Positions 17,859 to 25,941 of a DNA stretch of 64,000 nt are shown here, piece by piece. The stretch is from Pseudoxanthomonas sp. z9. Its GTDB lineage: Bacteria; Pseudomonadota; Gammaproteobacteria; Xanthomonadales; Xanthomonadaceae. The stretch covers positions 248,001 to 312,000 of the forward strand of contig NZ_VFID01000007.1 of the NCBI RefSeq assembly GCF_006542425.1, written 5' to 3'. Each line of letters opens with the position of its first letter. The first letter of the stretch is position 1. The notes under the pieces were generated by a model that ran no database searches, was not told the origin of the DNA, and saw only the letters and a list, made by a program, of their open reading frames with translations. The translations under genes and the position numbers were made by a program.

Positions 17859-19703
17859 ATGTTCCGATTCTTCGAAAAGCGGATTGATCCCTATCCCGCC
17901 GGCGAGCCCGCCACGCCGCCGCGCAAGCTGTTCGCGTTCCTGCTGCACTACTCGCGGCCTCTGCTGCCGTGGCTGCTGCTGATGTCGGTGCTGACCGGCA
18001 CCATCTCGGCGCTGGAAATCCTGTTCTTCGACTTCATGGGCGAACTGGTCGACTGGCTCGGCAGCGCCGATCGCGCCAGCTTCCTGTCCACCCACGGCTC
18101 GACCCTGCTGTGGATGGGCGCGCTGGTGGTGGTGGTGTACCCGCTGCTGGTGCTGGTGCAGTCGCTGGTGATCCACCAGACCATCTTCGGCAACTACCCG
18201 ATGATCGCGCGCTGGCTGTCGCACCGCTACCTGCTGCGGCAGAGCGTGTCGTTCTTCCAGGACGAGTTCGCCGGGCGCATCTCGCAGAAGGTCATGCAGA
18301 CCGCGCTGGCGATCCGCGAGACCGTGATGAAGCTGATGGACGTGTTCGTCTACGTCGCCGTCTACTTCGTCGGCACGGTCATCCTGGTCGGGCGCGCGGA
18401 CCTGCGCCTGATCCTGCCGCTGGCGCTGTGGCTGGTCGGCTATCTGGTCATCCTGTTCTGGTTCGTCCCGCGCCTGCAGCGGGTGTCGATGGCGCAATCC
18501 GACGCACGCGCGCAGATGACCGGCCGGATCGTGGACAGCTACACCAACATCCAGACCATCAAGCTGTTCGCCCACACCATGCGCGAGCAGGATTACGCGC
18601 GCGACGCGATGGACGAATTCATGGTCACCGTGCACCGGCAGATGCGGCTGGTGACCCAGCTGACCGTCAGCCTGCACAGCATCAACGCGCTGCTGCTGGC
18701 CGGTGTGGGCGGGCTGGCGGTGATGGCCTGGCTGCAGGGCTCGATTTCGCTGGGCGCGATCGCGGTCGCGATCGCCCTGGTGATGCGAATCCGCTCGATG
18801 TCGGACTGGATCCTGTGGGAGGTCGCCGGCCTGTTCGAGAACATCGGCACGGTCGAGGACGGCATGAACACCATCGCCCAGCCGCTGGCGATCACCGATG
18901 GCGACGGCGCGCGCGATCTGGAAGTCAGCCGCGGCGAAATCCGCTTCGAGCACCTGCAGTTCCACTATGGCCGCACCTCCAAGGTCATCGAGGATCTGTC
19001 GCTGGTCATCCGCCCGGGCGAGAAGGTGGGCATCGTCGGCCGCTCCGGCGCCGGCAAGTCGACCCTGGTCAACCTGCTGCTGCGCTTCTACGACCTGGAG
19101 GGCGGGCGCATCCTCATCGACGGGCAGGACATCGCCCGGGTCCGCCAGGAGTCCCTGCGCCGCAACATCGGCATGGTCACCCAGGACACCTCGCTGCTGC
19201 ACCGCTCCATCCGCGACAACATCCGCTATGGGCGGCCGGACGCGAGCGAGGCGCAGATCGTCGAGGCTTCACGGCGCGCGCACGCGGACGAGTTCATCCG
19301 CACCCTGACCGACGCCAAGGGCCGCAGCGGCTACGACACCCATGTCGGCGAGCGCGGCGTGAAACTGTCCGGCGGCCAGCGCCAGCGCGTGGCAATCGCG
19401 CGCGTGCTGTTGAAGGACGCGCCTATCCTGGTGCTGGACGAAGCGACGTCCGCACTGGACTCGGAAGTCGAGGCCGCGATCCAGGAACAGCTCTACGCGC
19501 TGATGGAAGGCAAGACCGTCATCGCCATCGCCCACCGCCTGTCCACCATCGCCGTGCTCGATCGCCTGGTGGTGATGGACCAGGGCCGCATCATCGAGAC
19601 CGGCAGCCACGACGAACTGCTGCAGCGCGACGGCCTGTATGCGGCATTGTGGCGGCGGCAGTCCGGTGGATTCATCGGGCTGGACGTGGCGGAGATGGGT
19701 TGA
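17859..19703 (+). CDS. Type I ABC exporter, fused membrane and ATPase domains
   Basis: 614 aa half-transporter that works as a homodimer in the inner membrane. Six membrane helices cover residues about 30-320. The ATPase domain has Walker A GRSGAGKSTLVNLLLRF (about 393-409), Q-loop VTQDTSLLHRSI, signature LSGGQRQRVAIARVLLKDAP, Walker B ILVLDEATSALDSEVE and the H-loop IAHRLSTI. All catalytic residues are intact. Placement behind the SoxR-controlled FMN reductase suggests export of redox-active compounds such as phenazines, quinones or the organism's own antibiotics; the substrate is inferred from context only. Confidence 0.92.
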   Translation: MFRFFEKRIDPYPAGEPATPPRKLFAFLLHYSRPLLPWLLLMSVLTGTISALEILFFDFMGELVDWLGSADRASFLSTHGSTLLWMGALVVVVYPLLVLVQSLVIHQTIFGNYPMIARWLSHRYLLRQSVSFFQDEFAGRISQKVMQTALAIRETVMKLMDVFVYVAVYFVGTVILVGRADLRLILPLALWLVGYLVILFWFVPRLQRVSMAQSDARAQMTGRIVDSYTNIQTIKLFAHTMREQDYARDAMDEFMVTVHRQMRLVTQLTVSLHSINALLLAGVGGLAVMAWLQGSISLGAIAVAIALVMRIRSMSDWILWEVAGLFENIGTVEDGMNTIAQPLAITDGDGARDLEVSRGEIRFEHLQFHYGRTSKVIEDLSLVIRPGEKVGIVGRSGAGKSTLVNLLLRFYDLEGGRILIDGQDIARVRQESLRRNIGMVTQDTSLLHRSIRDNIRYGRPDASEAQIVEASRRAHADEFIRTLTDAKGRSGYDTHVGERGVKLSGGQRQRVAIARVLLKDAPILVLDEATSALDSEVEAAIQEQLYALMEGKTVIAIAHRLSTIAVLDRLVVMDQGRIIETGSHDELLQRDGLYAALWRRQSGGFIGLDVAEMG

Positions 19704-19708
19704 GGGCC

Positions 19709-19806
19709 GGGAATCGGGATTCGGGAATCGGGATTCGGGATTCGGGATTCGGGAATCGGGATTCGGGAATCGGGAATCGGGAATCGGGAATCGGGAATCG
19801 GGAATC
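19709..19806 (+). repeat. Tandem heptamer array, 14 units of GGGAATC / GGGATTC
   Basis: Fourteen uninterrupted seven-base units. The first eight alternate irregularly between GGGAATC and GGGATTC; the last six are all GGGAATC, suggesting recent expansion at the right end. The array starts six bases past the ABC exporter stop codon. No gene is present in 19704-20018. Confidence 0.97.
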
Positions 19807-19826
19807 GGCGGATGCTGCTTTTTCCT

Positions 19827-19929
19827 CCCCCTTTGAAAAAGGGGGATTGAGGGGGATTTGCTTTCGGCACCAAGAGCAAATCCCCCGTCACCTGCTTACG
19901 CAGGTGCCCGCCCCCTTTTTCAAAGGGGG
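19827..19929. repeat. Long nested inverted-repeat element (103 bp)
   Basis: Outer arms CCCCCTTTGAAAAAGGGGG (19827-19845) and its perfect inverse (19911-19929), each arm itself partly palindromic, enclose inner arms GGGGGATTTGCT (19851-19862) and AGCAAATCCCCC (19875-19886); a further small hairpin CACCTG-CTTACG-CAGGTG lies at 19890-19907. A third partial copy, GGGGGATTTGCT, is at 20001-20012. It looks like a short mobile palindromic element or a remnant of two inserted copies. Confidence 0.85.
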
Positions 19930-20018
19930 CAATTGCGAACTTCGGCTTTTTTGCCTCCCGCTTGACCCGCCATTCGGCGGTTGAGAGGCGCTTGAGGTGA
20001 GGGGGATTTGCTCTCCCC

Positions 20019-20456
20019 TCACACCAGCCATCCGCGCAGCACGCACTTCTGCGCGTAGCGCCAGAACAGCAGGGCAATGACGATCAGCACCGCCGGCATC
20101 ACCAGTCCCGCCACGCCGTAGGCATCCCAGGCTGGTGTCACCAGATAGGCACCAATCATCTGTACCAGCAGCGCGAGCAGGGAGACGAAGAACATCGTCA
20201 CCGCCCAGCGTTTCCCCATCAGCATGCCCAGCGCGCCCAGCACGCCGCCGAACACCGCGATCGCGAAGGCCACGTTGAGCCACATCGGCGTGGCCTCGTA
20301 GACCTGGCGCTGCTGCTCGGTCATCGCTGCCAGCGCTTCGGCGCTCATGTTCACCTGCATCCAGAACATCGCCACGCCGATCAGGTTCCAGATCAGCGCG
20401 AGGATGGCGACCAGCCAGAACCCCTTGGAACGCGGAATCTCCATCGTGCCGTTCAT
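20019..20456 (-). CDS. Four-helix membrane protein of unknown function (145 aa)
   Basis: ATG 20454-20456 with a GGGAGGG-rich leader. Four hydrophobic segments: FWLVAILALIWNLIGVAMFW, WLNVAFAIAVFGGVLGALGML, WAVTMFFVSLLALLVQMIGAYL and AGLVMPAVLIVIALLFW. The loop after helix 1 reads NMSAEALAAMTEQQRQVYEATP. Relatives are often called sugar transporters in genome annotations without experimental basis. Adjacent to the sugar dehydrogenase gene on the same strand but 71 bp away, so co-transcription is possible. Confidence 0.75.
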   Translation of the reverse strand: MNGTMEIPRSKGFWLVAILALIWNLIGVAMFWMQVNMSAEALAAMTEQQRQVYEATPMWLNVAFAIAVFGGVLGALGMLMGKRWAVTMFFVSLLALLVQMIGAYLVTPAWDAYGVAGLVMPAVLIVIALLFWRYAQKCVLRGWLV

Positions 20457-20527
20457 ATGCCCTTCCCTCCCCAGGTTGTCGGACGGCGCGAGCATACGCC
20501 CGGCGGACTGTCATTGCGCTTACGTCC

Positions 20528-21832
20528 TCAACGCGGGGCGAGCCTCCAGACAACATTTCCCACATCGTCCGCCACCAGCAGCGCGCCGCCGCGGTCGAAC
20601 GCCACCCCGACCGGCCGACCGCGCGCGTTGCCTTCGGCATCGAGGAAACCGGTGAGCACGTCGATCGGCATTCCCGCCGGCTGGCCCCGCGCGAACGGCA
20701 CGAACACCACCTTGTAGCCCGCCGGTTCGGAACGGTTCCAGGAGCCGTGCAGGCCGATGAACGCGCCTTCGCGGAAACGCGCCGGCATCGGTTCGCCACG
20801 CGCGAAGGCCAGTCCCAGCGCCGCCACGTGCGCGCCCAGCGCATAGTCCGGGGCGATGGCGCGCGCGACCCGCGCGGGATCCTGCGGCTGCACCCGCGTG
20901 TCCACGTGCGCGCCGTAATAGCTGTAGGGCCAGCCGTAGAAGGCGCCTTCGCGCACGCGGGTCAGGTAGTCCGGCACCAACTGGTCGCCGCTCTCGTCGC
21001 GCTCGTTGACCACCGTCCACAGCGCGCCGGTGATCGGTTCCCATGCCAGTCCGACCGGATTGCGCAGGCCGGAGGCATACACGCGCCGCTGGCCGCTGGC
21101 GATGTCGATTTCCAGCACCGCGGCGCGGTCGCTCTCGTGCGCCATGCCGTTCTCGCCGATGTTGCTGTTGGAGCCCACGCCAACGTACAACCGGCTTCCG
21201 TCGGCGCTGGCGACCAGGCTCTTGGTCCAGTGGTGGTTGATCGGCCCACCGGGCAGATCGGCGACCTTCATCGGCGCGGTCTCGATGCGGATCTGGCCGG
21301 CGCGGTACGGCACCCGCACCACCGCATCGGCGTTGGCGATGTAAAGCTGATCGCCGACCAGCGCCATGCCGAACGGCGAGAACAGATCCGACAGCAGCAC
21401 GTGGCGGGTTTCAGCGACGCCGTCCCCATCCGCATCGCGCAACAGCGTGATCCGGTTGGCGCTGGGCACGCCCGCGCCGGCCTTGGCCATCGTGCGCTTC
21501 ATGAACCAGTTGCGCAGCCCACCCTTCTCTCCGGGTTTGGGTGGCGCGTTGGTTTCCGCCACCAGCACGTCGCCGTTCGGCAGCACATACAGCCAACGCG
21601 GATGTTCCAGATTGCGCGCGAACGCCTGCACCGCCAGTCCTTCGGCCGCGATCGGCGCCGCGCCTTCCGGCCAGCCGACCGCCGGCGCGATGTTGACCGT
21701 GGGAATCCAGCGCTGCTGCGGCGCCGGCAGTTCCGGCCGCGGCCCGGTTTCGCTGGCCTGCTGCGCGACGGAGGGTGCGCATGCGGTGATCAGCAGCGCC
21801 AGCCCTCCCCCCAGGATCTTCCGCATGCCCAT
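20528..21832 (-). CDS. PQQ-type sugar/sorbosone dehydrogenase-like lipoprotein
   Basis: 434 aa. GAGGAG precedes ATG 21830-21832 at good distance. A lipoprotein signal ends in LLITAC (Cys18). The mature protein is a six-bladed beta-propeller of the glucose/sorbosone dehydrogenase family: LEHPRWLYVLPNGDVLVAE, SPFGMALVGDQLYIANA, SRLYVGVGSNSNIGENG, YASGLRNPVGLAWEP, NERDESGDQLVPDYLT, and the closing GSWNRSEPAGYKVVFVPF and PVGVAFDRGGALLVADDVGNVVWR. Members oxidise aldoses or are uncharacterised soluble PQQ enzymes of the periplasm. Cofactor use here is inferred from the family. Confidence 0.88.
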   Translation of the reverse strand: MGMRKILGGGLALLITACAPSVAQQASETGPRPELPAPQQRWIPTVNIAPAVGWPEGAAPIAAEGLAVQAFARNLEHPRWLYVLPNGDVLVAETNAPPKPGEKGGLRNWFMKRTMAKAGAGVPSANRITLLRDADGDGVAETRHVLLSDLFSPFGMALVGDQLYIANADAVVRVPYRAGQIRIETAPMKVADLPGGPINHHWTKSLVASADGSRLYVGVGSNSNIGENGMAHESDRAAVLEIDIASGQRRVYASGLRNPVGLAWEPITGALWTVVNERDESGDQLVPDYLTRVREGAFYGWPYSYYGAHVDTRVQPQDPARVARAIAPDYALGAHVAALGLAFARGEPMPARFREGAFIGLHGSWNRSEPAGYKVVFVPFARGQPAGMPIDVLTGFLDAEGNARGRPVGVAFDRGGALLVADDVGNVVWRLAPR

Positions 21833-21899
21833 GGCCGCGCTCCTCGAAAGGGACGATTCATGCTGGCCCTGTCCGGGCGAACGCCGCGTCAAGACCGGC

Positions 21900-22094
21900 T
21901 CAGGCGTCGTCCTGGCGCTGCACCGATACCGCCGGCACGCCGTCCTCATCCACGCGTACGCGGATCTCGATCGGCCGGCAGCAGACCTGGCAGTCCTCGA
22001 CATAGTCCTGTTCGCCGGCGGAATCGTCGACGAACAGGGTGATCATTTCCCCGCAATAGGGGCACGCGATGTCGGTCGAAGGAAGTTGCGGCAT
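21900..22094 (-). CDS. CPXCG-motif cysteine-rich protein (64 aa)
   Basis: The 64-residue product has CPYCGE at residues 11-16 and CQVCCRP near 35, four cysteines arranged as a small zinc ribbon, followed by an acidic strand. This is the CPXCG-motif cysteine-rich family, of unknown function. Starting at ATG 22092-22094, it lies 11 bp behind the DUF3247 gene and is almost certainly translated from the same mRNA. Confidence 0.88.
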   Translation of the reverse strand: MPQLPSTDIACPYCGEMITLFVDDSAGEQDYVEDCQVCCRPIEIRVRVDEDGVPAVSVQRQDDA

Positions 22095-22105
22095 GGCGGC
22101 GCGCG

Positions 22106-22393
22106 TCAGGCCGAACCGAGCTGCACGATCTCGCGGATGCGATCCATCCACAGGTAGTGCGCACGCGCGGGATCGCGCTGGTCGTCCAGGCGGACCACCG
22201 CGTTGAAACCTTCCGCGCCCCCGGCGTCGCGGAACACCTGCACGCTCGGCCGCGTGGATACCGTGCCGGTCAACGTGCCGCCGTCGGTGAGGCGCAGTTC
22301 CACCACCGCCTCGTCGGGCAGCGCCTGCACCATGGCTTCGAGCCGATCGATGTCGGCCTGCCGCGTGTACAGCGTCTGCGGTGTTTCAATCAT
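22106..22393 (-). CDS. DUF3247 family protein (95 aa)
   Basis: The sequence [49 protein letters not shown] with the tail [14 protein letters not shown] matches DUF3247, a small Sm-like beta-barrel family found in Xanthomonadaceae. Charge pattern and the G-T-V strand resemble RNA-binding LSm-type folds, but no function is known. TGGAGC precedes ATG 22391-22393. It is the first gene of a two-gene unit with the CPXCG protein. Confidence 0.85.
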   Translation of the reverse strand: MIETPQTLYTRQADIDRLEAMVQALPDEAVVELRLTDGGTLTGTVSTRPSVQVFRDAGGAEGFNAVVRLDDQRDPARAHYLWMDRIREIVQLGSA

Positions 22394-22464
22394 GGCCGTC
22401 GCTCCAGGGAGGGACGATCCACTCTAGCGCCGCGGCGATAAGCACCCGTGAAGGTGCCGGGCAG

Positions 22465-23142
22465 TCAGGCGAGCAGTTCGAGCAGCGCGCGCGCCGCCGG
22501 TTCGGAGGATGCGGGGTTCTGGCCGGTGACCAGCTTGCCATCCACCACCACGTGCGGCTGGAATGGAGGCGCGGCCTCGAAACGCGCGCCCTTGGCCTTC
22601 AGTTCGTCCTCCAGCAGGAACGGCACGATGTCGGTGAGCTCCACCGCCGCTTCCTCGGCATTGGTGAAACCGGTGACCCGCTTGTCCTTCACCAGCGGCT
22701 GGCTGAGCGTGCCCTGCGCGTGGCGCAGCACCGCCGGTCCGTGGCACACCGCCGCCACCGCCTTGCCGGCGGCGAACCGGGTCTCGATCAGCCGGATCGA
22801 ATCCGCATCCTCGGACAGATCCCACAGCGGGCCGTGCCCGCCGGGGTAGAACACCGCGTCCACGTCCTCGTCGAGCACGTCAGCCAGCGGCCGCGTCTGC
22901 GCCAGTTCGGCGATCGCGGCGGTGTCGTTGTTGAAGCGCAGCGTCGCCGGGGTCTGCGCGTCGGCGGCGTCGCTCTTCGGATCCAGCGGTGGCTGGCCAC
23001 CGCGCGGCGAGGCCAGCACGATCTCCGCGCCGGCATCCTTGAACACGTAGTACGGCGCGGCGAACTCCTCCAGCCAGAAACCGGTCTTGTGGCCGGTTTC
23101 GCCCAGGCGGTCGTGCGAGGTCAACACCATCAGGATCTTCAT
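22465..23142 (-). CDS. Hsp31/DJ-1-type glutamine-amidotransferase-fold protein (probable glyoxalase III/deglycase)
   Basis: 225 aa DJ-1/PfpI superfamily. The nucleophile elbow AAVCHGPA puts Cys133 next to His134, and the conserved acid pair Glu25/Glu26 (FWLEEFAAP) completes the active site; YPGGHGPLWDL (about 99-109) is the oxyanion region. The layout with EEFAAPYYVF and the long loop before VTGFTNAEE matches the class I Hsp31-like group, which converts methylglyoxal to lactate and acts in carbonyl stress. GGAG precedes ATG. Cytosolic, single gene. Confidence 0.87.
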   Translation of the reverse strand: MKILMVLTSHDRLGETGHKTGFWLEEFAAPYYVFKDAGAEIVLASPRGGQPPLDPKSDAADAQTPATLRFNNDTAAIAELAQTRPLADVLDEDVDAVFYPGGHGPLWDLSEDADSIRLIETRFAAGKAVAAVCHGPAVLRHAQGTLSQPLVKDKRVTGFTNAEEAAVELTDIVPFLLEDELKAKGARFEAAPPFQPHVVVDGKLVTGQNPASSEPAARALLELLA

Positions 23143-23256
23143 GATCCGGCTCCATGCGGGAACATCGGGGAAGTGGCGACGCTAGCAGCGCAATCGCTAA
23201 AGGCAGGTAACGATCCCGTGGCGATCGCGTTACCGTCACCGCCCTGTCACCCCGGG

Positions 23257-24159
23257 TCAGCCCTGCTTGATGCGGTGCCCGCCGAATTCGTTGCACATCG
23301 CCGCCAGCAGCTTGTCGGCGAACGAATCGTCCTCGCGCGAACGCAGGCGTTCCAGCAGCGACATCGTGATCACCGGCGCGGACACGTCCAGATCGATCGC
23401 TTCGGCCACCGTCCAGCGGCCTTCGCCCGAGTCCTCGACGTACGGCGCGATGCCGGCCAGGGTCGGATTCTTCTTCAGCGCGTCGGAGGTCAGGTCCAGC
23501 AGCCAGGAACGCACCACGCTGCCGTGGCGCCAGATCTCGGCAACCTGCTGCAGATCGATGCCGAAGGCTTCCTTGCGCTCCAGGATGGCGAAGCCTTCGG
23601 CGAAGGCCTGCATCATTCCGTACTCGATGCCGTTGTGAATCATCTTGGTGAAATGGCCGGCGCCGGAGGGACCGACGTGGCCCCAGCCGCGATCGGCCGC
23701 CGGCGCGAGGGTCTCGAACACCGGCCGCAGCGCTTCCACCGCCTGCGTGTCGCCGCCGATCATCAGGCTGTAGCCCTCGGCCAGGCCCCACACGCCGCCG
23801 CTGGTGCCGCTGTCGACGTAATGCACGCCGGCCTCGGCCAGGCGCGCGCCGCGGCGCATGGTTTCCTTGTAGTTGGAATTGCCGCCGTCGATGACGGTGT
23901 CGCCGGCCGACAGCAGCGGCAGCAGCGTGTCCAGGGTGTCGTCGACCACGCCCGCCGGCACCATCACCCAGACGACGCGCGGCGAAGGCAGCGCGGCCAC
24001 CGCCGCCTGCAGGGAATCGGCAATGGCGATGCCGCGTTCGGCCGCCTGCTTGCGCGCGGGTTCGCCGGGGTCGTAGCCGTGCACGCGGTGTCCGCCGCGG
24101 GTGAGGCGTTCGGCCATGTTGGCGCCCATGCGGCCCAAGCCGATCATTGCCAGTTCCAT
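23257..24159 (-). CDS. gnd: 6-phosphogluconate dehydrogenase, short NAD-type
   Basis: 300 aa, matching the short YqeC/GntZ-type decarboxylating enzymes rather than the 470-aa classical Gnd. Rossmann motif MIGLGRMGANMAERL at 5-19, substrate loops DGGNSNYKET (about 92) and SGTSGGVWGLAEGYSLMIGG (about 118), and the catalytic HFTKMIHNGIEYGMMQAFAEGF with the general-base Lys. It converts 6-phosphogluconate to ribulose 5-phosphate and CO2, forming NAD(P)H. The strong AGGAGC before ATG 24157-24159 fixes the start. No other pentose-phosphate gene is adjacent. Confidence 0.93.
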   Translation of the reverse strand: MELAMIGLGRMGANMAERLTRGGHRVHGYDPGEPARKQAAERGIAIADSLQAAVAALPSPRVVWVMVPAGVVDDTLDTLLPLLSAGDTVIDGGNSNYKETMRRGARLAEAGVHYVDSGTSGGVWGLAEGYSLMIGGDTQAVEALRPVFETLAPAADRGWGHVGPSGAGHFTKMIHNGIEYGMMQAFAEGFAILERKEAFGIDLQQVAEIWRHGSVVRSWLLDLTSDALKKNPTLAGIAPYVEDSGEGRWTVAEAIDLDVSAPVITMSLLERLRSREDDSFADKLLAAMCNEFGGHRIKQG

Positions 24160-24210
24160 AAATGCTCCTGAGTTCGGGGGTGAAGTGAGTGGAGGGAGAC
24201 GTCGCGGGAC

Positions 24211-24918
24211 TCAGGCGGTCAGCCAGGCCCGCAGCAGGTCATTGGTTTCGCGCGGCTTTTCCATCGGCGGAAGATGGCCGCAGTCGGCGAACACGTGCAA
24301 TCGCGCACCGGCGATCCCCGTCTGGAGGATCCGCGATTCCTCCGGCGCGGTCATGCGGTCGTCGTCGCCGACGCCGACCACGGCCGGCATCGACAGGGTG
24401 GGCAGCAGCGGCTGCGAATCGGGGCGTTCCAGGATCGCGCGCTGTTGACGCAGGAAGGCGTCACGGCCAACCCGCTCGGCCATTGCCATCACCTCCTCGC
24501 CGACCGGCGTGTCGACCCGGCTGGCATGCACCAGTTGCGGCAGCAGCTTGCGGGTGACTCCGGCGAAACGGCCGCGCTCGGCCATCGCCAGGCTGGCCCT
24601 CCGCACCGCCGCGCGCTTGGGCGGATCAGCGCGCGCACTGGTCGACAGCAGCGCCAGCCGCTCCACCCGCTGCGGCGCCTGGCGCAGGATTTCGAATGCC
24701 ACGTAGCCGCCCATCGACAGCGCGCCCAGCGCGAATCGCGCCGGTGCCTGTGCCAGCACGCGCGCGGCCATCGCGCCGACGCTGTCGTCCAGGGTCAGGT
24801 CCGGGACGCTGATTTCGGCCAGGTCGGCCAGGTCTTCCACCTGGTCCCGCCACAGCCGGGCATCGCACAGCAGGCCGGGCAGCAGCAGGAGGGTCGGGCG
24901 CGGGGAGGAAGCGGGCAT
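24211..24918 (-). CDS. Alpha/beta-fold hydrolase (235 aa)
   Basis: Typical esterase/lactonase fold. LLLPGLLCDARLWRDQV gives the oxyanion region, LGALSMGGYVAFEILRQAP the nucleophile elbow (Ser about 68), GDDDRMTAPE the acid region and CGHLPPMEKPRETNDLLRAWL the catalytic His near the C-terminus. The triad looks intact. Relatives are broad-specificity esterases with no defined substrate. It lies 51 bp upstream of gnd on the same strand, so a shared transcript is possible. Confidence 0.85.
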   Translation of the reverse strand: MPASSPRPTLLLLPGLLCDARLWRDQVEDLADLAEISVPDLTLDDSVGAMAARVLAQAPARFALGALSMGGYVAFEILRQAPQRVERLALLSTSARADPPKRAAVRRASLAMAERGRFAGVTRKLLPQLVHASRVDTPVGEEVMAMAERVGRDAFLRQQRAILERPDSQPLLPTLSMPAVVGVGDDDRMTAPEESRILQTGIAGARLHVFADCGHLPPMEKPRETNDLLRAWLTA

Positions 24919-25025
24919 CCGCGAATTTTAGTCGCCCGGCGCCTCGAAGCCGAGCGCACGATGCTTTCCACGGGCGGAACACGCGTCTGGGCGTACCCTG
25001 AAAGACCCCACGACGCTCTTCCTGA

Positions 25026-25919
25026 ATGCGCATCCTGCTCACCGGCGGCACCGGCTTCATCGGTCGCGCCCTGTGTACCCGGCTCCTGGCCGGCGGCCAT
25101 CGCCTGACCGTATGGTCCCGACGCCCCGCGCTGGCGCGCCAGCGCCTGCCTGGCGTGGCGGTCATCGAGGATCTGGCCGAGGCGGGCGAGATCGAGGCGG
25201 TGGTCAACCTGGCCGGTGAGCCGTTGGTGGGACGCCGCTGGAGCGCCCGGCAGAAGCAGGCCATCCGCGATTCGCGCCTGAACACCACCGCCCAGCTGGT
25301 GCGCTGGATGACCCCGCGCCTGCGCCGGCCGCACGTGCTGGTCTCCGGCTCGGCGATTGGCTATTACGGCGCGCACGGCGACGCCCTGCTGGATGAATCC
25401 ACCCCGGCCGGCGACGATTTCGCCGCCCTGCTGTGTCGCGACTGGGAATACGCCGCCATGCAGGCCGAGGATCTGGGCCTGCGGGTGTGTCGCCTGCGCA
25501 CCGGTATCGTGCTCGGTGCCGATGGCGGCGCACTGGGGAAGATGCTGCCGCCGTTCCGCTGGGGCCTGGGCGGCCCGATCGGCCACGGCCGCCAATGGAT
25601 GAGCTGGATCCACCGCGAGGACCTGATCGGCCTGATCCAGTGGTTGCTCGAACTCGAATCCGCGGGCGGCGCCTACAACGGCACCGCCCCCGAACCCGTG
25701 CGCAACCGCGAGTTCGCACGCACCCTCGGGCGGGTGCTGCATCGTCCAGCGCTGCTGCCGGCACCCTCGCCGCTGTTGCGACTGGCCTTTGGCGAGGGTG
25801 CGCAGTTGATGCTGACCGGCCAGCGCGTCATGCCCATGCACGCGCTGGTGGAAGGCTTCCGCTTCCGCTTTCCGCAACTGGAGGACGCCCTGCGCGACGT
25901 GCTGGGCAAACCAGCCTGA
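25026..25919 (+). CDS. TIGR01777 family epimerase (YfcH-like)
   Basis: 297 aa extended SDR: GGTGFIGRAL (residues 7-16), NLAGEPLVGRRWSARQKQAIRDSRL and SGSAIGYYGAHGDALLDE are the family signatures, followed by CRLRTGIVLGADGGALGKMLPPFRWGLGGPIGHGRQWMSWIH and the C-terminal DUF1731-type tail FRFRFPQLEDALRDVLGK. YfcH of E. coli is the reference; the substrate is unknown although NADP binding is known for the family. It converges with the TonB receptor gene, 22 bp apart. Confidence 0.92.
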   Translation: MRILLTGGTGFIGRALCTRLLAGGHRLTVWSRRPALARQRLPGVAVIEDLAEAGEIEAVVNLAGEPLVGRRWSARQKQAIRDSRLNTTAQLVRWMTPRLRRPHVLVSGSAIGYYGAHGDALLDESTPAGDDFAALLCRDWEYAAMQAEDLGLRVCRLRTGIVLGADGGALGKMLPPFRWGLGGPIGHGRQWMSWIHREDLIGLIQWLLELESAGGAYNGTAPEPVRNREFARTLGRVLHRPALLPAPSPLLRLAFGEGAQLMLTGQRVMPMHALVEGFRFRFPQLEDALRDVLGKPA

Positions 25920-25941
25920 TCCACGCGCACGCGCACCGCGA

